In this document: positions 50,249 to 63,570 of the stretch, one piece after another
Numbering within the stretch: the first letter of the stretch is position 1
How the letters are laid out: each line of letters opens with the position of its first letter
Origin: Phocoena phocoena
Taxonomy: Eukaryota > Chordata > Mammalia > Artiodactyla > Phocoenidae
Direction of reading: 5' to 3'
Length of the DNA stretch: 64,000 bases
Assembly (NCBI RefSeq): GCF_963924675.1
Contig: NC_089220.1
Span: forward strand, 162,105,270-162,169,269
The notes under the pieces: model-generated
The model's input: the letters and a program-made list of their open reading frames with translations, nothing else
The model's database searches: none
What the model was told of the DNA's origin: nothing
Translations under genes and position numbers: made by a program

Positions 50249-51380
50249 CTCTTAATATAGCAGAAGCTCTGATGGGAAAAGATCTTGTCGGTGGAAAAGG
50301 ACCTGGGCTAACAGCAGCTGAGTGGCCATCTCTGAGAGACTCTCACAAGTTACACTCATTCAGTTCAGAATAGTATAAAATGAGGTATAAGAGGAAAGGA
50401 GGCTGAATTTAGATAAACGTTTCGATTTACACATACATGAAGGGATCATCATACTCCTACAAATTAAATATATCAGCAATGGAGCACTGTCCAGCTTCCC
50501 CATTGGGAGACGGTTCTCCATGCATTTCTTGTGTCCTGCATTATTCAGCTTCTGAGCAAAGGATGTATTGCATGGAGTCTACCCTGAGACATTTGCTTAC
50601 ATTCTGGAGTAATTTACCTACCTACTGCCCCTCCCCTTCCTTCCCTCTTGCTTCACCTCCTCCTTTTCCTCCTCCCTCTCCCTCAGATGTGCCAGCAGCC
50701 TATAACAGCTAGAAATTCCTAATGTTGGGGTTCTTCTTCTGTGGTGCAACCCATTACTCATGCAGGGAAACATCTGGCACTTATGTTTCCCTGTGGGAAG
50801 TGGGGAACAAGTGGAAGATACTCCTCTGGCTGATGAGTTTTGCTATCTCTGTAAATCAAGGATCTTGTGTCTTCTGTCAGTAAATGTATATGAAACAGTG
50901 GCAGGCTGACGTTAGCTTGCGAGTAGGGTAAAGTCTCAGACCCTTCATGGTTTCTGACCTGACTGGTATGCAAAAGGAATTGCAAACCCAAGTGCCCCTG
51001 GAAGCAAGGGATGTGAATTAAGAGAAGTAGTTCAGGTGTAAAATAATTAATGGCAACTGACACTCCGCCTTAGAGTTAGGTGTGATAGGGAGTAATGGGG
51101 ATTGTGGCAACTACAGGCAGTATCTTCTTGTGAAATATCCTACTTTAAAAGTACTTGGCAAACTATTCTACTTGAAAGCACTGTTTGGGTTAAACTAAAC
51201 TCATGGGAATTGGGTCATCACCATTTAGTCTCTTCTGTCGTTGATGGTGAGAAACTCCAGACTTTTTTCCTGCTTGGTAACCAAGGAAACAGTTGGCACA
51301 ATACCAAGGTAGACACTCAAAGAAAAAAATTCTTAGCAATCCATATATTGTAAAGCCTGGCATTAGCGAAGAAGAAATAC
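50249..51380. other. Intron, no gene recognised
   Basis: Includes a pyrimidine-rich patch (50630-50685). The rest is unrecognised; the part 50700-51060 has the look of an old LTR but was not identified. Confidence 0.4.
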
Positions 51381-52183
51381 AGTATTTTTTTTTCAGATAT
51401 AAACCCAGGAATGGAATTGCTGGGTCATATGGTAGTTCTATTTTTAGTTTTTTGAGAAACCTCCATACTGTTTACCACAGTGACTGCACCAATTTACTTT
51501 CCCATCAACAGTGTAGGACGGTTCCCTTTTCACTGCGTCCTTACCAGCATTTATTTGTGTTCTTTTTGATGATAGCCATTCTTACAGGTATGAGGTGATA
51601 TCTCATTGTGGTTTCGATTTGCATTTTCCTCATGCTTAGTGATGTTGAGCATCTTTTCATGTGCCTGTTGGTCATCTGCATTTCCTCTTTGAAAAATTCA
51701 GTTCTTCTGCCCATTTTTTAATTGGGTTATTTGTTTTTCTCTTGTTGAGTTGTATGAGCTGTTTATATACATTGGATATTAACCCGTGATAGGTCACATC
51801 ATTTGCAAATATTTTCTCCCATTCAGTAGGTTGTCTTTTCATTTTGTCCGTGGTTTCCTTTGCTTTCAAAAGCTTTTAAGTTTAATTAGGTCCCATTTGT
51901 TTATTTTTTATTGTCTTTGTTTTAGGAGACAGATCCAAAAAAAATATTGCTATGATTTTTTGTCAAAGAGTGTTCTGCCTATATTTTCCTCTAGGAGTTT
52001 TATGGTTTCTGGTCTTAGATTTAGGTCCTTAATCCATTTTGAGTTTATATAGGGAGTTAGAGAATGTTGTGATTTCATTCTTTTATATGTAGCTCTCCAG
52101 TTTTCCCAGAACCACTTATTGAAGAAACTGTCTTTACCTCTTTTGTCATAGATTAATTGACCATAAATGCATGGGTTTATCTC
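51381..52183 (-). mobile_element. Antisense L1 fragment: ORF2 C-terminus and 3' region
   Basis: Minus-strand L1: 3' region first (AAACCCAGGAATGGAATTGCTGGGTCATATGG), then ORF2 C-terminal sequence with the open piece 51869-51672 ([17 protein letters not shown]) and the frame read from about 52180 ([17 protein letters not shown]). Stops and shifts are present. Ends abruptly at about 52183. Confidence 0.88.
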
Positions 52184-52266
52184 TGCCAAACCATTTTCCA
52201 AAGTGGCTGTACCATTTTGGATTCCCATCAGTAATGCATTGGAGTTCCAGTTGCTCCACATAGGAT
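52184..52266 (-). mobile_element. Second L1 3'-region piece joined to the fragment above
   Basis: CCATTTTCCAAAGTGGCTGTACCATTTTGGATTCCC ... CAGTTGCTCCACAT is antisense L1 3' region, which should lie left of ORF2, not right of it. It therefore belongs to another L1 copy or to a rearranged one. Confidence 0.75.
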
Positions 52267-55200
52267 ACATGCTTTTTATACATTTTAAACAAAATTCCTT
52301 TCTTTCAAGTCTTTCTGAAGATATGTTATATTAAAAATTGGTATATTATGCTGGAATTTCATATTTTTTTCCAAACACTGGTTGGTAAAACTAGGTGGCA
52401 GGCTGAGTCAATTCCATTTTTCTTTCTTATGAGTTAATAGAGACTATTTTATTTATAAGTGTGTATATATATGTGTGTGTTAATTATATATATGTTAGGA
52501 AATTGAAGATATTTTGGTAAAAACTATGATTAAATTCTGTCTTACATATGTATGATAATAGTTTTCATATCATTTAAATATTTTGATGAATAATTCAAAG
52601 TTTCCTAAATATAGAAAAAAAATCTGTTAAGACAAGTCTTTAGAGCCTTATTAATATTAGAGTCTTTGGTTATATTAGAACTAAGATTTCCAAGGTAGTT
52701 GACAAGGCCACTCCATCTTTATTTGGAGCATGCACCAGCCCATGAGAAGAACAACTTAGAATAGCTGGATTACTTTAGAGAACTTCCACGGCAGTAGTAG
52801 TTCTAATGTAAGTAGAATTGGCCTCTGCAGATAACGCAGGTCATTCAGACCAAACTGGAAATTTCAGTTGCCCTTTCAGTGATTCAGTAAGGGGCTAATG
52901 AAACTTAAGAGTAAAATTTGGCGTCCCTAATGTCTAGAGTGGCAATACTGCCTCACATACAATAACATTAGTGTTTTAATACCCTTCCATTTATTGGAAA
53001 AACACCAAAAGTGAAAATGGATTTTCCAGAATAGGCACACTTGGGTTTGCTCTTTTTTGTGACTAGTTTCTTAGGGTAATTTGCAAAACATTTTGCAAGA
53101 CTAAACTAAATACAGGACAGAAGTAAAATTGAACTTCAGCATTCATAACTTTTTCTCAAGATGTGATTTGTTATCAGGTAGGCCTTTTTTTAATGGCTGG
53201 CTTAATTAAATATTCAAAAGAGGCTGAGATTGCAGTTATATATGCAAATTGACATTTTTTTAGTATCTCAGCTTGAAATTATTGTTCACTCTTTCTCAAG
53301 AATGCTACCATTTAGAGGCTAGAAAATTGAAGATATTTTGGTAAAAAATTGTAATTAAATTGTGTCTTAGAGCAAGACCCAACTGTCACTGCCTTGGATT
53401 ATTTCTGTGTCTTCCCTTTGGCAACGAATGCTAGCAGAAGCAATATCAAAATGCTTATCATGTAATATGAAGTAAAGTCCAATACAAATACTCCTTGTGT
53501 AGATAACATCCACTCAGAAATGCTGCTCGCCTGGTGTAGACCATAAATGAGAAAAGTTGTAACTTTCACAAATGGCCAATTCTTTAACTTGTGACCATAT
53601 AAAGACAACAAAAGGGATGCTTTGGAACAGTTAAGTCCACCTACACACTCAAATGGACCTAGGTATGTGTATATATCCCTAAAGTTAGCTTACAGATATT
53701 TATATGTCCAGGTATGCTTTTCATAGACTTGAGATTCTGTTATATCAATTTTCTATCCGTTCTCATGAATAAACTAAGACAATCATGAGCAGTGTAGTCA
53801 CGTTGGTAGTGTTTATTTTTATTTATCCTAGTTTTTCCTTTTTCTTGCATCTTCTGAGCTTTTTATTACCATGTCCTGTGTTGTATTGGGATAGACAAAT
53901 ATTGATCCAAAGAATGTATTTGTAATTAATTAGTGTATTAGTTATTAATCAGTCCTTGCTTACACCTTTTCCCTATTGGTCACCCAACTGCAGTCTTTTT
54001 TCCCTGTAAAACAGAAGATATTTTATTACAGTATGTTCTGCCAAATTCTGACTGCTGGCTTTTTGTTTATTAGAATAATTGTATGATTTTGTACTGAGTA
54101 TTCTTTTTGTGTTTTTGTTTTCTCTGCTTATTTCTTTTAATCATGCTGGTGGTGAAAAGAAGGGTGCATTTTATATTTGCAGTGACCCATTTTAAAGCAG
54201 TAGGAGACTGCCTGTTCCCCAGGCAGTATTAGGTGAACTATATTTGCCCATTAATTAAATGAATAAACCTTTTCCAAATTGAGTCATTTCCTCAGTGACA
54301 AATAAAGGAGAAAATTGTAGTAATTCTCAAGAAAACCTAGAAAGTTGGTGGAAGATGTCAAGAGGCTTAAGGTCAGTAATTTGACCTTTTAATTATCTTC
54401 TTTAATTAGGAATAAATAATGTATGAAACAACTTTTAATGGAAGATAGAATTTGAAAAATGAAATAAAATTTCAACTTCCACATATCGCATTTGTGAGGA
54501 AAAATGAAACAGAAACATATATTCATATAATAGTGGAAAAAAGGAATGTGTTTTTTAAGTTTGAGTTTGCTTAATGTTCTTCATTATTAAATTATAGCAG
54601 GATTCCTAGTAAGTATGCAGTATATTTGCATGAGTCTTAAAATAACTCATCATGATTAATTCTATTATAGTAAATCTCAGCCCTGATCACAATCTGCCAT
54701 GTACTGTAGTGATTTGTCAGTATTTCACATTTTACTGGAGTTTCAGTGGAACTGCATCTCCTGTAAGCACCGATGTCATCTGAGTTCACTGTGATTAATG
54801 AGGTTCTGAAGGAGATCTAATAACGATTAGCCAGTTCCATAAAATGTTACAGAATAAGGTCGACGGGAGAAAAATTTTAAAGGTCTTCAAAATGTGCATT
54901 TTAGAGAGTACCTCTGGCAACAAATTTGGTTTCTTGAAGGAGGAAGAGGTTTAACCTTGGAAACAGCTGAACTACTGGGGCAACGGTGGGAAAAGGTTCC
55001 GTAATTTGCCTTCAGATACTTAAAAGCTCAGGAGAAAGCAGGACCAGTCTGGAATTAATGGTTGAAAGTTAAAAGGAAGTAGATATCAATCTGATATACT
55101 GAAATTTCAAAAAAATCAATACTCACCAGAAACAGAATGGGCTTCATGGATTTAATGGGCCCAATATGGTGTGGAGCTTCCTATTACTAGAAGTATTCAG

Positions 55201-55359
55201 GTAGAGACAAGATACCTACTTATGGAGACTTTTGCAAAGTATGTTTTTAATGGCTCAGAAGAGAGTTTTCTCTAGGTAAATTCTGAATTCCTTTCAACCA
55301 TGAGTTTCCAGAAATTAATTTCCGTCACAGTATTAACAAATTTCTTATATTGTTCTTAG
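52267..55359. other. Intron before the last exon in the window
   Basis: Largely unrecognised, AT-rich. Holds a pair of similar 47-50-bp direct repeats (52499 and 53321; see findings). No additional MALRD1 exon found. Confidence 0.45.
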
Positions 55360-55899
<540 letters not shown>

Positions 55900-57150
55900 A
55901 CATATCTTCCAGATTTATATCTCCATCCTCAACCTTTCACCTGAACTCCTGACTTAGATACTAACCACCTACTCAACATCCAAACTTAGATGTACCAGGC
56001 ATCTCAAAGATAACTAGGGAAAGTAACTTAAAACAAACACACCCCAGGGGAAACTCATTCTAGGCAGTGCATAATGATCTAAAAGGGCTGAAATTCAAAC
56101 TCCTGGGACTGAGGTTGTAGACTCTTTAATTGCATGACAAGAGAAAGCACAGTCTCCTTCCTAGAGTGATCAGAGGCTGGATAATTTAAAAATCAATCAC
56201 AATAATCCATGTGGAGAGCACTTTCAAGTGCTGAAAACTTAACCTGCAGCCCTGGTCCATCACAGTGTAGCGTTATTGGTCAGAGGAGTACCAGCCTCTC
56301 CCCAGACATAGTCAGAGGGCTGGATTCCAGTTCTTTCTGCCGTAGCTAATGTCATACCTCTGGTTCTCCACCTCATCATTCTGGCAGGATTAATTACCAT
56401 TGTCTGTGCAGTGGTTTCTATGAAACTCTGCAGAAAGCCAAATGCTTCTCTGGAAAGCCAGCAGAAGGAAATCAGAATTCAACAAGTTTACATTTATCCC
56501 TCAGTGTCTAAAAGTAAATTCTTGATGACCCATTGCTCCCTCAATCCGACCATTCTTGCACGCTTCCCTGTCTCAGTAAATGATAGTTTATCTCCAGTTG
56601 CTTCTTCTTCATCAACAAATCTGATGCCACTACCTTCACATATACCCGGAGCCTACTGCTTCTCATTGCTCTTGATATTCTCCCCTTGGTCCAAGCCACT
56701 GTCGTCTCTATACAGATTATTGTGGTTGCTTTGTAAATGATCTATCTGCTTCTACCCTTGAACCACATAATCTCTTCTCAAAACAGCAGCCAGAATGATC
56801 CTTTTCAAACTTACATAAGCTCATGTTACCCTATCATGAGTCTTCCTATGACATCCCATCTCATTCAGAACAAAAGCCAAACTTCTTCCAATAACTTCCA
56901 AGGAATAAATGACTGGCCCTCTCATACGGCTCTGACTTTACCTTCTACCAATGTGCCTCTAACTGATGTCTCTCAACTACAAGACCTCTTGGCTGGTCCT
57001 TGAGCACTCCAACCCATTCATGCCTCAGGGCTTTTATACCTGCTATTCTCTCTTCCTGGAATGTACTTCCCCCAGATATCCCCTTCACCCCCTTACTTCT
57101 TTCTGATCTCTGCTGGAAAATTTCTCTAGTGAAACCTTCTCTCAATCTCT

Positions 57151-57217
<67 letters not shown>

Positions 57218-57440
57218 CTTCTTATCTCCTTACCTGACATTTTCTGTCTCCTTCCCCTGTGTTTTCTCCACAACACGCATCCCCTTATAGTCAAATTTTA
57301 TTTCCACCATAATAATGTTAGTGGCATGAGAGCAGGGATTTTATCTGATCACTGCCATACCTTCAGTAGCATAAACAGTATCTGACACATAGTAATACTC
57401 GATAAACATCTATTGGGTAGGTGAGTGGATAGGTGGAGAG
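55900..57440 (+). mobile_element. Long L2 LINE relic, interrupted by unknown sequence and a microsatellite
   Basis: L2 signatures in order: GATTTATATCTCCATCCTCAACC and CACCTGAACTCCTGACTTAG (about 55914), TAGATGTACCAGGCATCTCAAAG; a non-L2 stretch at about 56020-56480; then AGCCAGAATGATCCTTTTCAAAC, CAGGGCTTTTATACCTGC, CCTGGAATGTACTTCCCCCAGATATC, and the tail GTGGCATGAGAGCAGGGATTTTATC ... GATAAACATCTATTGGG. Broken reading frames. Confidence 0.78.
57139..57215. repeat. (CT)n followed by (CA)n microsatellite
   Basis: About 59 bases of CT/TCTC sequence then about eight CA units, inside the L2. Likely variable in length. Confidence 0.95.
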
Positions 57441-58055
57441 ATGTTTATATCTTTTTAAGTGTTTATATATTTTAGTTTATTATTGTTAAAATGTTAATTA
57501 CTTCTATATGTAAGACACTATGTTATATGTCAGCTTCTGTTGACAGCCAAATCTCAGTGGCTTACAATCACAAGCATTTATTTCTTACTCTTAAGTGTGT
57601 GGTTTGGCGTAGAATAATAACAGCATGTAATTCTTGTTCATAGCTCTGTATAATTCTATGTAGTTCCAATCTATGTATCTCTGTTCTGTGGGTCCTGTCT
57701 ATATGCGACCCAGGCTGATGGACCAAGTCCCTGTCTGACACATTCTGTTTTTAAGTCAGAGGGTTGGAAAAAGAAAGCACACTTAAAGCTTTTATTAGGG
57801 CATCATGTGTATTCACTTCCATTGGTCAGAGCAAGTCAAGTGACCAAGCCCAACAATGGCTCAGGGAAGTATTTGCCACAGACAGGGAGCTTGGCAGGGG
57901 CCGAGAATACAGAAAGTCCTTAGAAGGGAGGGAGCTGATAAATGGTTACATTAATACCATATATCACTCTGTGTATCATCTCACATAATCCTATTTTCTT
58001 TTAAGAGTACAAAATAGTGCCTGGTCCATCACATGTGAAGAGATCTTGAATGTTG
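57441..58055. other. Intron, no gene recognised
   Basis: Includes GAGTGGATAGGTGG-type sequence at the L2 border. No gene or confident repeat. Confidence 0.4.
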
Positions 58056-58350
58056 AATAGGATGGATGCCTTTGTTATCCCAAGTTTATGGAGCAAACTG
58101 AGAAGGAAATAACCAGCCCAAGGCTATCTAGCTATAAAGTGGCAGAGTACAATGTCTGCTTCTTTGGATCATAATGTTTATCACTATTATTATATTGTTC
58201 ATCAAATACATTAACCGCCCAAGGAAGAGAAAGCAATTTCCATTTTATGGGTGTGAAAAACTAAACTTAAAGAGCATCAGTGGCCTGGGTAAGAATGCAC
58301 AATTGAGGGTAGAAATGAGATTTTTCACCTAAGGGGTCTGATTTCAGGGC
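58056..58350 (-). repeat. Two neighbouring antisense MIR relics
   Basis: First, about 58056-58165: TTATGGAGCAAACTGAGAAGG, CCCAAGGCTATCTAGCTATAAAGTGGCAGAG. Second, about 58205-58350: CCATTTTATGGGTGTGAAAAACTAAAC, GAATGCACAATTGAGGGTAG, TTTCAGGGCC. Both are partial. Confidence 0.65.
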
Positions 58351-60390
58351 CAAATCGCCTCCCACTCTTTGCTTAGGGAGAATGGCTGTGACCCCAGTGG
58401 CAGAGGGGAACAAAAAAGAATACGGAAAGGGAACACAAGTCATTGTTGTTACTGTTGCTGCTTTAATTATCCTGCTACATGCATTCTGGGGCTGATGTTT
58501 CCAAGGTAGAGGGAAAAGAGCTGCCAGAAACAAGGGCAGAGATGTGAAATATCAGTTACACACCGTTAGTCCCAATTTTCTGCTTTAAGTTTTGGAAGAA
58601 AAATATGGAATTTTAAAGACTGAACTGCGTGGTTTTCATGTTGGCTTCATAGCAAAAGAAACTCTGGGCAGAAACCACAAAGCCTGCTGAAGCCATAGGT
58701 TTCATAAAGGAAGCTGATGCGATCCCATAAGATGAAAATGAAAATAAAAATTAGGTTTTTAATAGAAATATTGCTCTTGATTATCAGTCAGTGTTTTGTC
58801 ATGGCATCACGTTAGCTGAGGTGGGACCAGTCCGTGTAGGTTCACTTACAGACATTGATTTGCTTTCAATATGAACATTATCTACAGCATGTTTCCTCCT
58901 TGATTAACAAAACAAAACAAATAAAAAACTAAAGAAACACAAACTATTGACCTCATGTCCAAAGAGCAGATTTGTCCAAAATTACAAAAATCTGTAATTT
59001 TATTTTTTACTAAAAGTGACTAAAAAGGAGGTGATTATTTCATTTTTACCTATTTCCTCAAAATCAACTTCTCTTTCCCCTACTTCTCCCTTGTTCCTTT
59101 TGATGACCTCAGTATCCTCGAGCAACCCAGGATTGAAATACCATAGTCTTCTTTGGCTTTCCCCTTAAACTTTTAAGTTTCCCCTTAAACTCCAAAATAT
59201 TTCTCACATCTGTTCTACTTTTTCCATTACCTCTGCCATGACCTTGGTTCAAAACACTGTTGACTCGAATGACTGAGCTTGTTAACTGCAAACTTTTATT
59301 AATTTTCCTCAATAGTTTTTATGCCATAAACTTAGTTTCTTTTCACTTTGTCCTAGACCATCATTACTTGCTCCTCTAGGTCAGGCTGTCTCTCATTTTC
59401 TAACTTCTAGTTGTTACTAACAATTTTCAAATCCCTTCTCAATAATGGATCGTATCTCCTTTGTTTCAATACTTTGATGATATAGATTATCATTTTAAAT
59501 CTAATTCAGGAGGAAAATAGAGAAACAGCTGTTTATGCAAGATTAATTACATTTCTAGGGAAAGTAGACAATGTTAACCATGCAATAGAATCCTATGATT
59601 CTTTGCATCAGTATGTGATGATGTTGTCTGTTCCCAGAGTAGATAATGATGTGGAATAATGGCAAAGTTAAATAGCTTTCCCTTCACCTTGAATTAGACC
59701 TTCAGAGTAGATTTAGGGAGAATTGTTGCCAGATATTCAGATTTTAAAATATTATCCCAAAGGAAGTATCTGTTCTGCATTATTCCTTCCATCTTCCATC
59801 AGAAAAGCAAGGAGTGTGTGTCTTTTAGCAGAATACATGCAACAGGAGTTTTCTTTCTTGTGTCCAAGATTATTGGTGAGACAGCTGGGTTATTTGGAAA
59901 AATAAATCTGTGACGACATAGCATCACAGCACACTGTTTGCAAACTGAAAAAAAATACCTACGCACTTTTCATCGAAGTTAAAATTTCAGAATTCAGCAT
60001 GTGTATTAGATTTATTAGTTACTAGAACTACTAATTATTAGGATGAGTATCACTATCCAAGGTATTAGTGTTTTGCTTTTCCCAGGAAGGTTCTTACTGA
60101 GTCAGTGACACATCTTGCAACTGATGATACTTTAAAATTGAGAAAGTATGGAAACTCTTTAGAGAATGCTTAACAATATTTATGATGTTCCTCCCCTACC
60201 CACCGAATGGTTTTTGTTGTTGTTATTACTAAACTGGCTGAGTTGATTGAATTTTTGACATCCCTCCTCCTTCACCTCCATATCTCACCAGCTTTATTTG
60301 TGCTTGATCAAGTCTCCCTTCCTTCTGCAAAGAGTGATGTTTCTTTCAGTGGCAAAATGTGTGAGTTCTTTTGTGTTCAAAAGATATCAT
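58351..60390. other. Intron, no gene recognised
   Basis: Unrecognised intron. A short duplicated TTTCCCCTTAAACT string occurs at 59158-59192. Confidence 0.4.
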
Positions 60391-60402
60391 CTGCAGCTTT
60401 TT

Positions 60403-60524
60403 TTTTTTTTTTGCGGTACCAGCCACTCCGTGGCATGTGGGATCTTCCCGGACCAGGGCACAAACCCGTGTCCCCTGCATCGGCAGGCGGACTCTCAACT
60501 ACTGCGCCACCAGGGAAGCCCCAC
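60403..60524 (-). mobile_element. Cetacean tRNA-derived SINE with internal deletion
   Basis: Antisense SINE of only about 122 bp: the T run and GCGGTACC are followed directly by AGCCACTCCGTGGCATGTGG, losing about 85 bases of the body. The tRNA-like head is complete. Perfect 12-bp target-site duplication CTGCAGCTTTTT at 60391-60402 and 60525-60536. Confidence 0.93.
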
Positions 60525-60532
60525 CTGCAGCT

Positions 60533-60586
60533 TTTTACCTTCTAATACTAAGCTTGGTATTTTACCTTCTAATACTAAGCTGTTTG
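60533..60586. repeat. 27-bp tandem duplication next to the SINE
   Basis: TTTTACCTTCTAATACTAAG plus GCTTGG-like sequence occurs twice in a row (starts 60533 and 60560), overlapping the end of the SINE's right duplication. Confidence 0.85.
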
Positions 60587-62112
60587 GTGTATCCATTACA
60601 TTTTTCTCAGGATAGTAAATTAAATGAAAGCATTTTGCTTTGAGGTCCTCTTTTATCCATATTTTTCAGAAGGAAATACAGCCTCTGAATAAAGTTTTAG
60701 AAACGTTGGAAATATTTGCAGTTCGGTAAAACATTTCAAGGCAAAAATGAAGAAATTTGAGACTCAGTGATTGTAATCTAAAATATTCTGGTTTTAGTGT
60801 CTTTGGTGTAGTGTCGTAAAGTGATTTAGCATATACCTAGGGAAAAATTTTGCCCGAAGCCTATGGTCCATGCAACTTAGTATTTTATTTATAAGATCTT
60901 ATGAAAAACCCAAACGAACTTTGTGGCCAACCAATAAGTTTCTAGAAAATAAAATTCGACAAATAACTGATTTAACCTATTCTAAATTTAAAACTTTAAA
61001 ATTTTGTCATCTTTTAATTGAAGGAAATGCTAAATACCAAAAGTGGAGAAGGCTGTTGAAATACTTAAATTTTAGCTTGAAAATTGTCCAACTGCTAGTT
61101 AAGTCTATTTTTAGTCACTTTCAAAGATAGTAGAATATCTTTAAATATGGAAAATATCTTGTGCTACCTGGAAAATTTTATTGAATCCATGTGGTAGAGC
61201 AAAAATATTTCAAAAAAGAGCTGATTTGCTACTGGAGAAAGAAAAAAAAAAGAGACAGTGCATCATATGAGGCAAAGAGCTGTGTCACAATTGTTAATAA
61301 ATCATATCCAAAGAGTAGCTATGTTTCAGTAAAACCTACTATCCTAGGAAGTAGACCTAGCACAGACACTTTAGTACAATTATGCTAAATATAGTCATTT
61401 CAGCTTGTGGTTATACCTCCAGGTTATTATGTTAAGTGCAATAGGAAAAATAGGAAACACTTTTCTTCTGGTGCTGTAGATATTTCAAATTTTTAATTTT
61501 TCTGAAGATTGATTATGTTTAAACCTCAAGTAGACATTTAGATTTTTAAATTAAATGTATTTCTTAACATCAGAAGTCACAAGAAAAACATACGCATTGT
61601 TACTTGGAGATAAAGAACAACCATGCATATTAGTCAAGTAATTCACACAGTTGTGATATGTCTAAAGCTGGCAATAATTTATCAAGGGCTCAGGATGTTA
61701 AAAATTTTACTTGTTTAATTACCAGTGTGGGAATAGCTGTAGGGAGGGAAGTCTAGTATAAAAGAAGTTGGAAAATCTATTTTTACCAGAAAGATTATAC
61801 TAGGGTAGCATGAAGTATATCATATTTGTTACAAGGAATTCGAACATTGAGTCCATCTGGAGCCTGAGTCATCTAGGGTGACAGCTGTGCAGGTGAGTTG
61901 GCTTCCCTTTGGCCTAGGGGTGTGGAAGAAAATCAGATCAAACCAGACTAATCTCTGCTTCTTGGTGTTCAGTTATTTGCATTTCACCTTTCAATTTTGT
62001 CTCATCTGCAAAGCTTTTAGTGTTTTTTTTATTTTAAGAGCCTTAATTCTACCATTGCTACCAACTTCAGCGTTTCTAAACAATCATAGGTTTAAAAAAA
62101 ATCACAAGTTTT
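60587..62112. other. Intron, no gene recognised
   Basis: AT-rich, unrecognised. Confidence 0.4.
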
Positions 62113-62460
62113 GCTATGGAGTGAATGTTCCAATATTCATATGTTGAAACCTTAACCCCCAATGTGATGGTATTTGGAGGTGGGACCTTTGGAAGGTAAT
62201 TTGGGTTGTTGAAGTTGATGCCCTCATGATGGGATTAGAGCTTTTATAAGAAGAGGAAAAGATGTGAGATCTCTCTCTCTCTGCACGCATGTACCAAGGA
62301 AGGCCATGTAAGGACATAACCTGGAATAGAGCCCTCAGAACCCAGCCACGTTGGTACCCTGATATTGGACTTTCAGCCTCTAGAACTGTGAGAAATAAAT
62401 TGTTGTCTAAGCCCCCCAGTCTGTGGGATTCTATTATGGCAGCCCAGACTGACTAAGATG
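62113..62460 (+). mobile_element. Solo LTR, MLT1 type (ERVL-MaLR)
   Basis: Begins TGCTATGGAGTGAATGTTCC, continues TTGAAACCTTAACCCCCAATGTGATGG, CCCTCATGATGGGATTAGAGC, TATAAGAAGAGG, ends AACTGTGAGAAATAAATTGTTG ... GGCAGCCCAGACTGACTAAGA. About 350 bp, no internal viral sequence next to it. Contains its own AATAAA (about 62394). An ancient non-autonomous retroviral LTR, no genes. Confidence 0.88.
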
Positions 62461-63570
62461 GGCTTATTGTTCTAGGTATATTTTACTATTAAGGTTGTTC
62501 ACAGTTTATATATTTTAAAAACGTGAAGTCTATCCATATACTGTACAAAGTCATTTCTTGTATCACCTGAGTTAAGAGCAGGATTCTTTAATAAGAAATA
62601 CTGCTCTGAATCATAGCAAAGTAAGACAAACTGACTTCGTGTTCCTTACATGAAAGTATAAACCATCTGTGAGGGTCAGAGATGTGTCAGGAGGCTTGCA
62701 GTCCTTGCCATGCCTCAGGCTCCAAATGATGTCTTGGTCTAACCATGTGTCTGGGCTCTGTTTTACTTCTACATGGCAGATCCCAAGGAATCAGTGGCAA
62801 CTCCATCTTTCCAGTTATACCACCATTTCCAGAATTGGACTTTGGAGTAAGAAACACTTTCTTCCAATAATTCTTTTGGTGTTCTCAAATACAAACATAT
62901 TACACTTATCTTTTAAGATTCACTAATTCTGGTAGAATAACAAAGAGTAATGAGGAAAGGACAAAGAATTTTAAGGTTTTCCTATTTCTTTTTTAGAGTA
63001 GTGATATTTTTACCTACCTGGGATCCAGGTCATTTTACCTGGATCATTTCTGAGATAGAAAATGAGTTGTCTCTATTTTTCCTGAGTATGGACTCATCTA
63101 CCTCCTTTTTCTAAGATAGCCACGCATGTCTATGATTTCTTCTTAAGTGAGGGACTGTTTCCTAGTATAAATTGAAACCAGGCCTAAAGATGCACTTAAG
63201 ACTACTGATTTTAATAATGTGGCAGACCAGATGATCTGAAAACTGTAACACTACATATACCTAGAAATGTCAAATATAACATGCATTTTTTTTAAATGTT
63301 GAGCTGAGGTTACAAAAGAGAAATGCCCACATGAGAGAAATAGAAAAATAGAACAGAAAGCATAATGTGATTGCCAGAGTTAGGGATATATAGGATGGAG
63401 AATATAGGATGGATGAGAGGCAGGAAAAGGGGAGAGGAGGGCCAAAAGGGGTATATCATCCCTGGGTGGAGGTACCAGTGGGGTTCCAAAAGAAACAACT
63501 CAAAGTTAATCTAGAAGGACTCTTCTACAAACTAGATGATAAAGGATTCTCACATAAAAATCAAGCACAA
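62461..63570. other. Intron, no gene recognised
   Basis: Unrecognised intron; a purine-rich stretch lies at 63395-63450. Confidence 0.4.

Noticed and set aside
56945..57290. Open frames rich in RE or LS repeats
   Set aside because: Produced by the (CT)n microsatellite.
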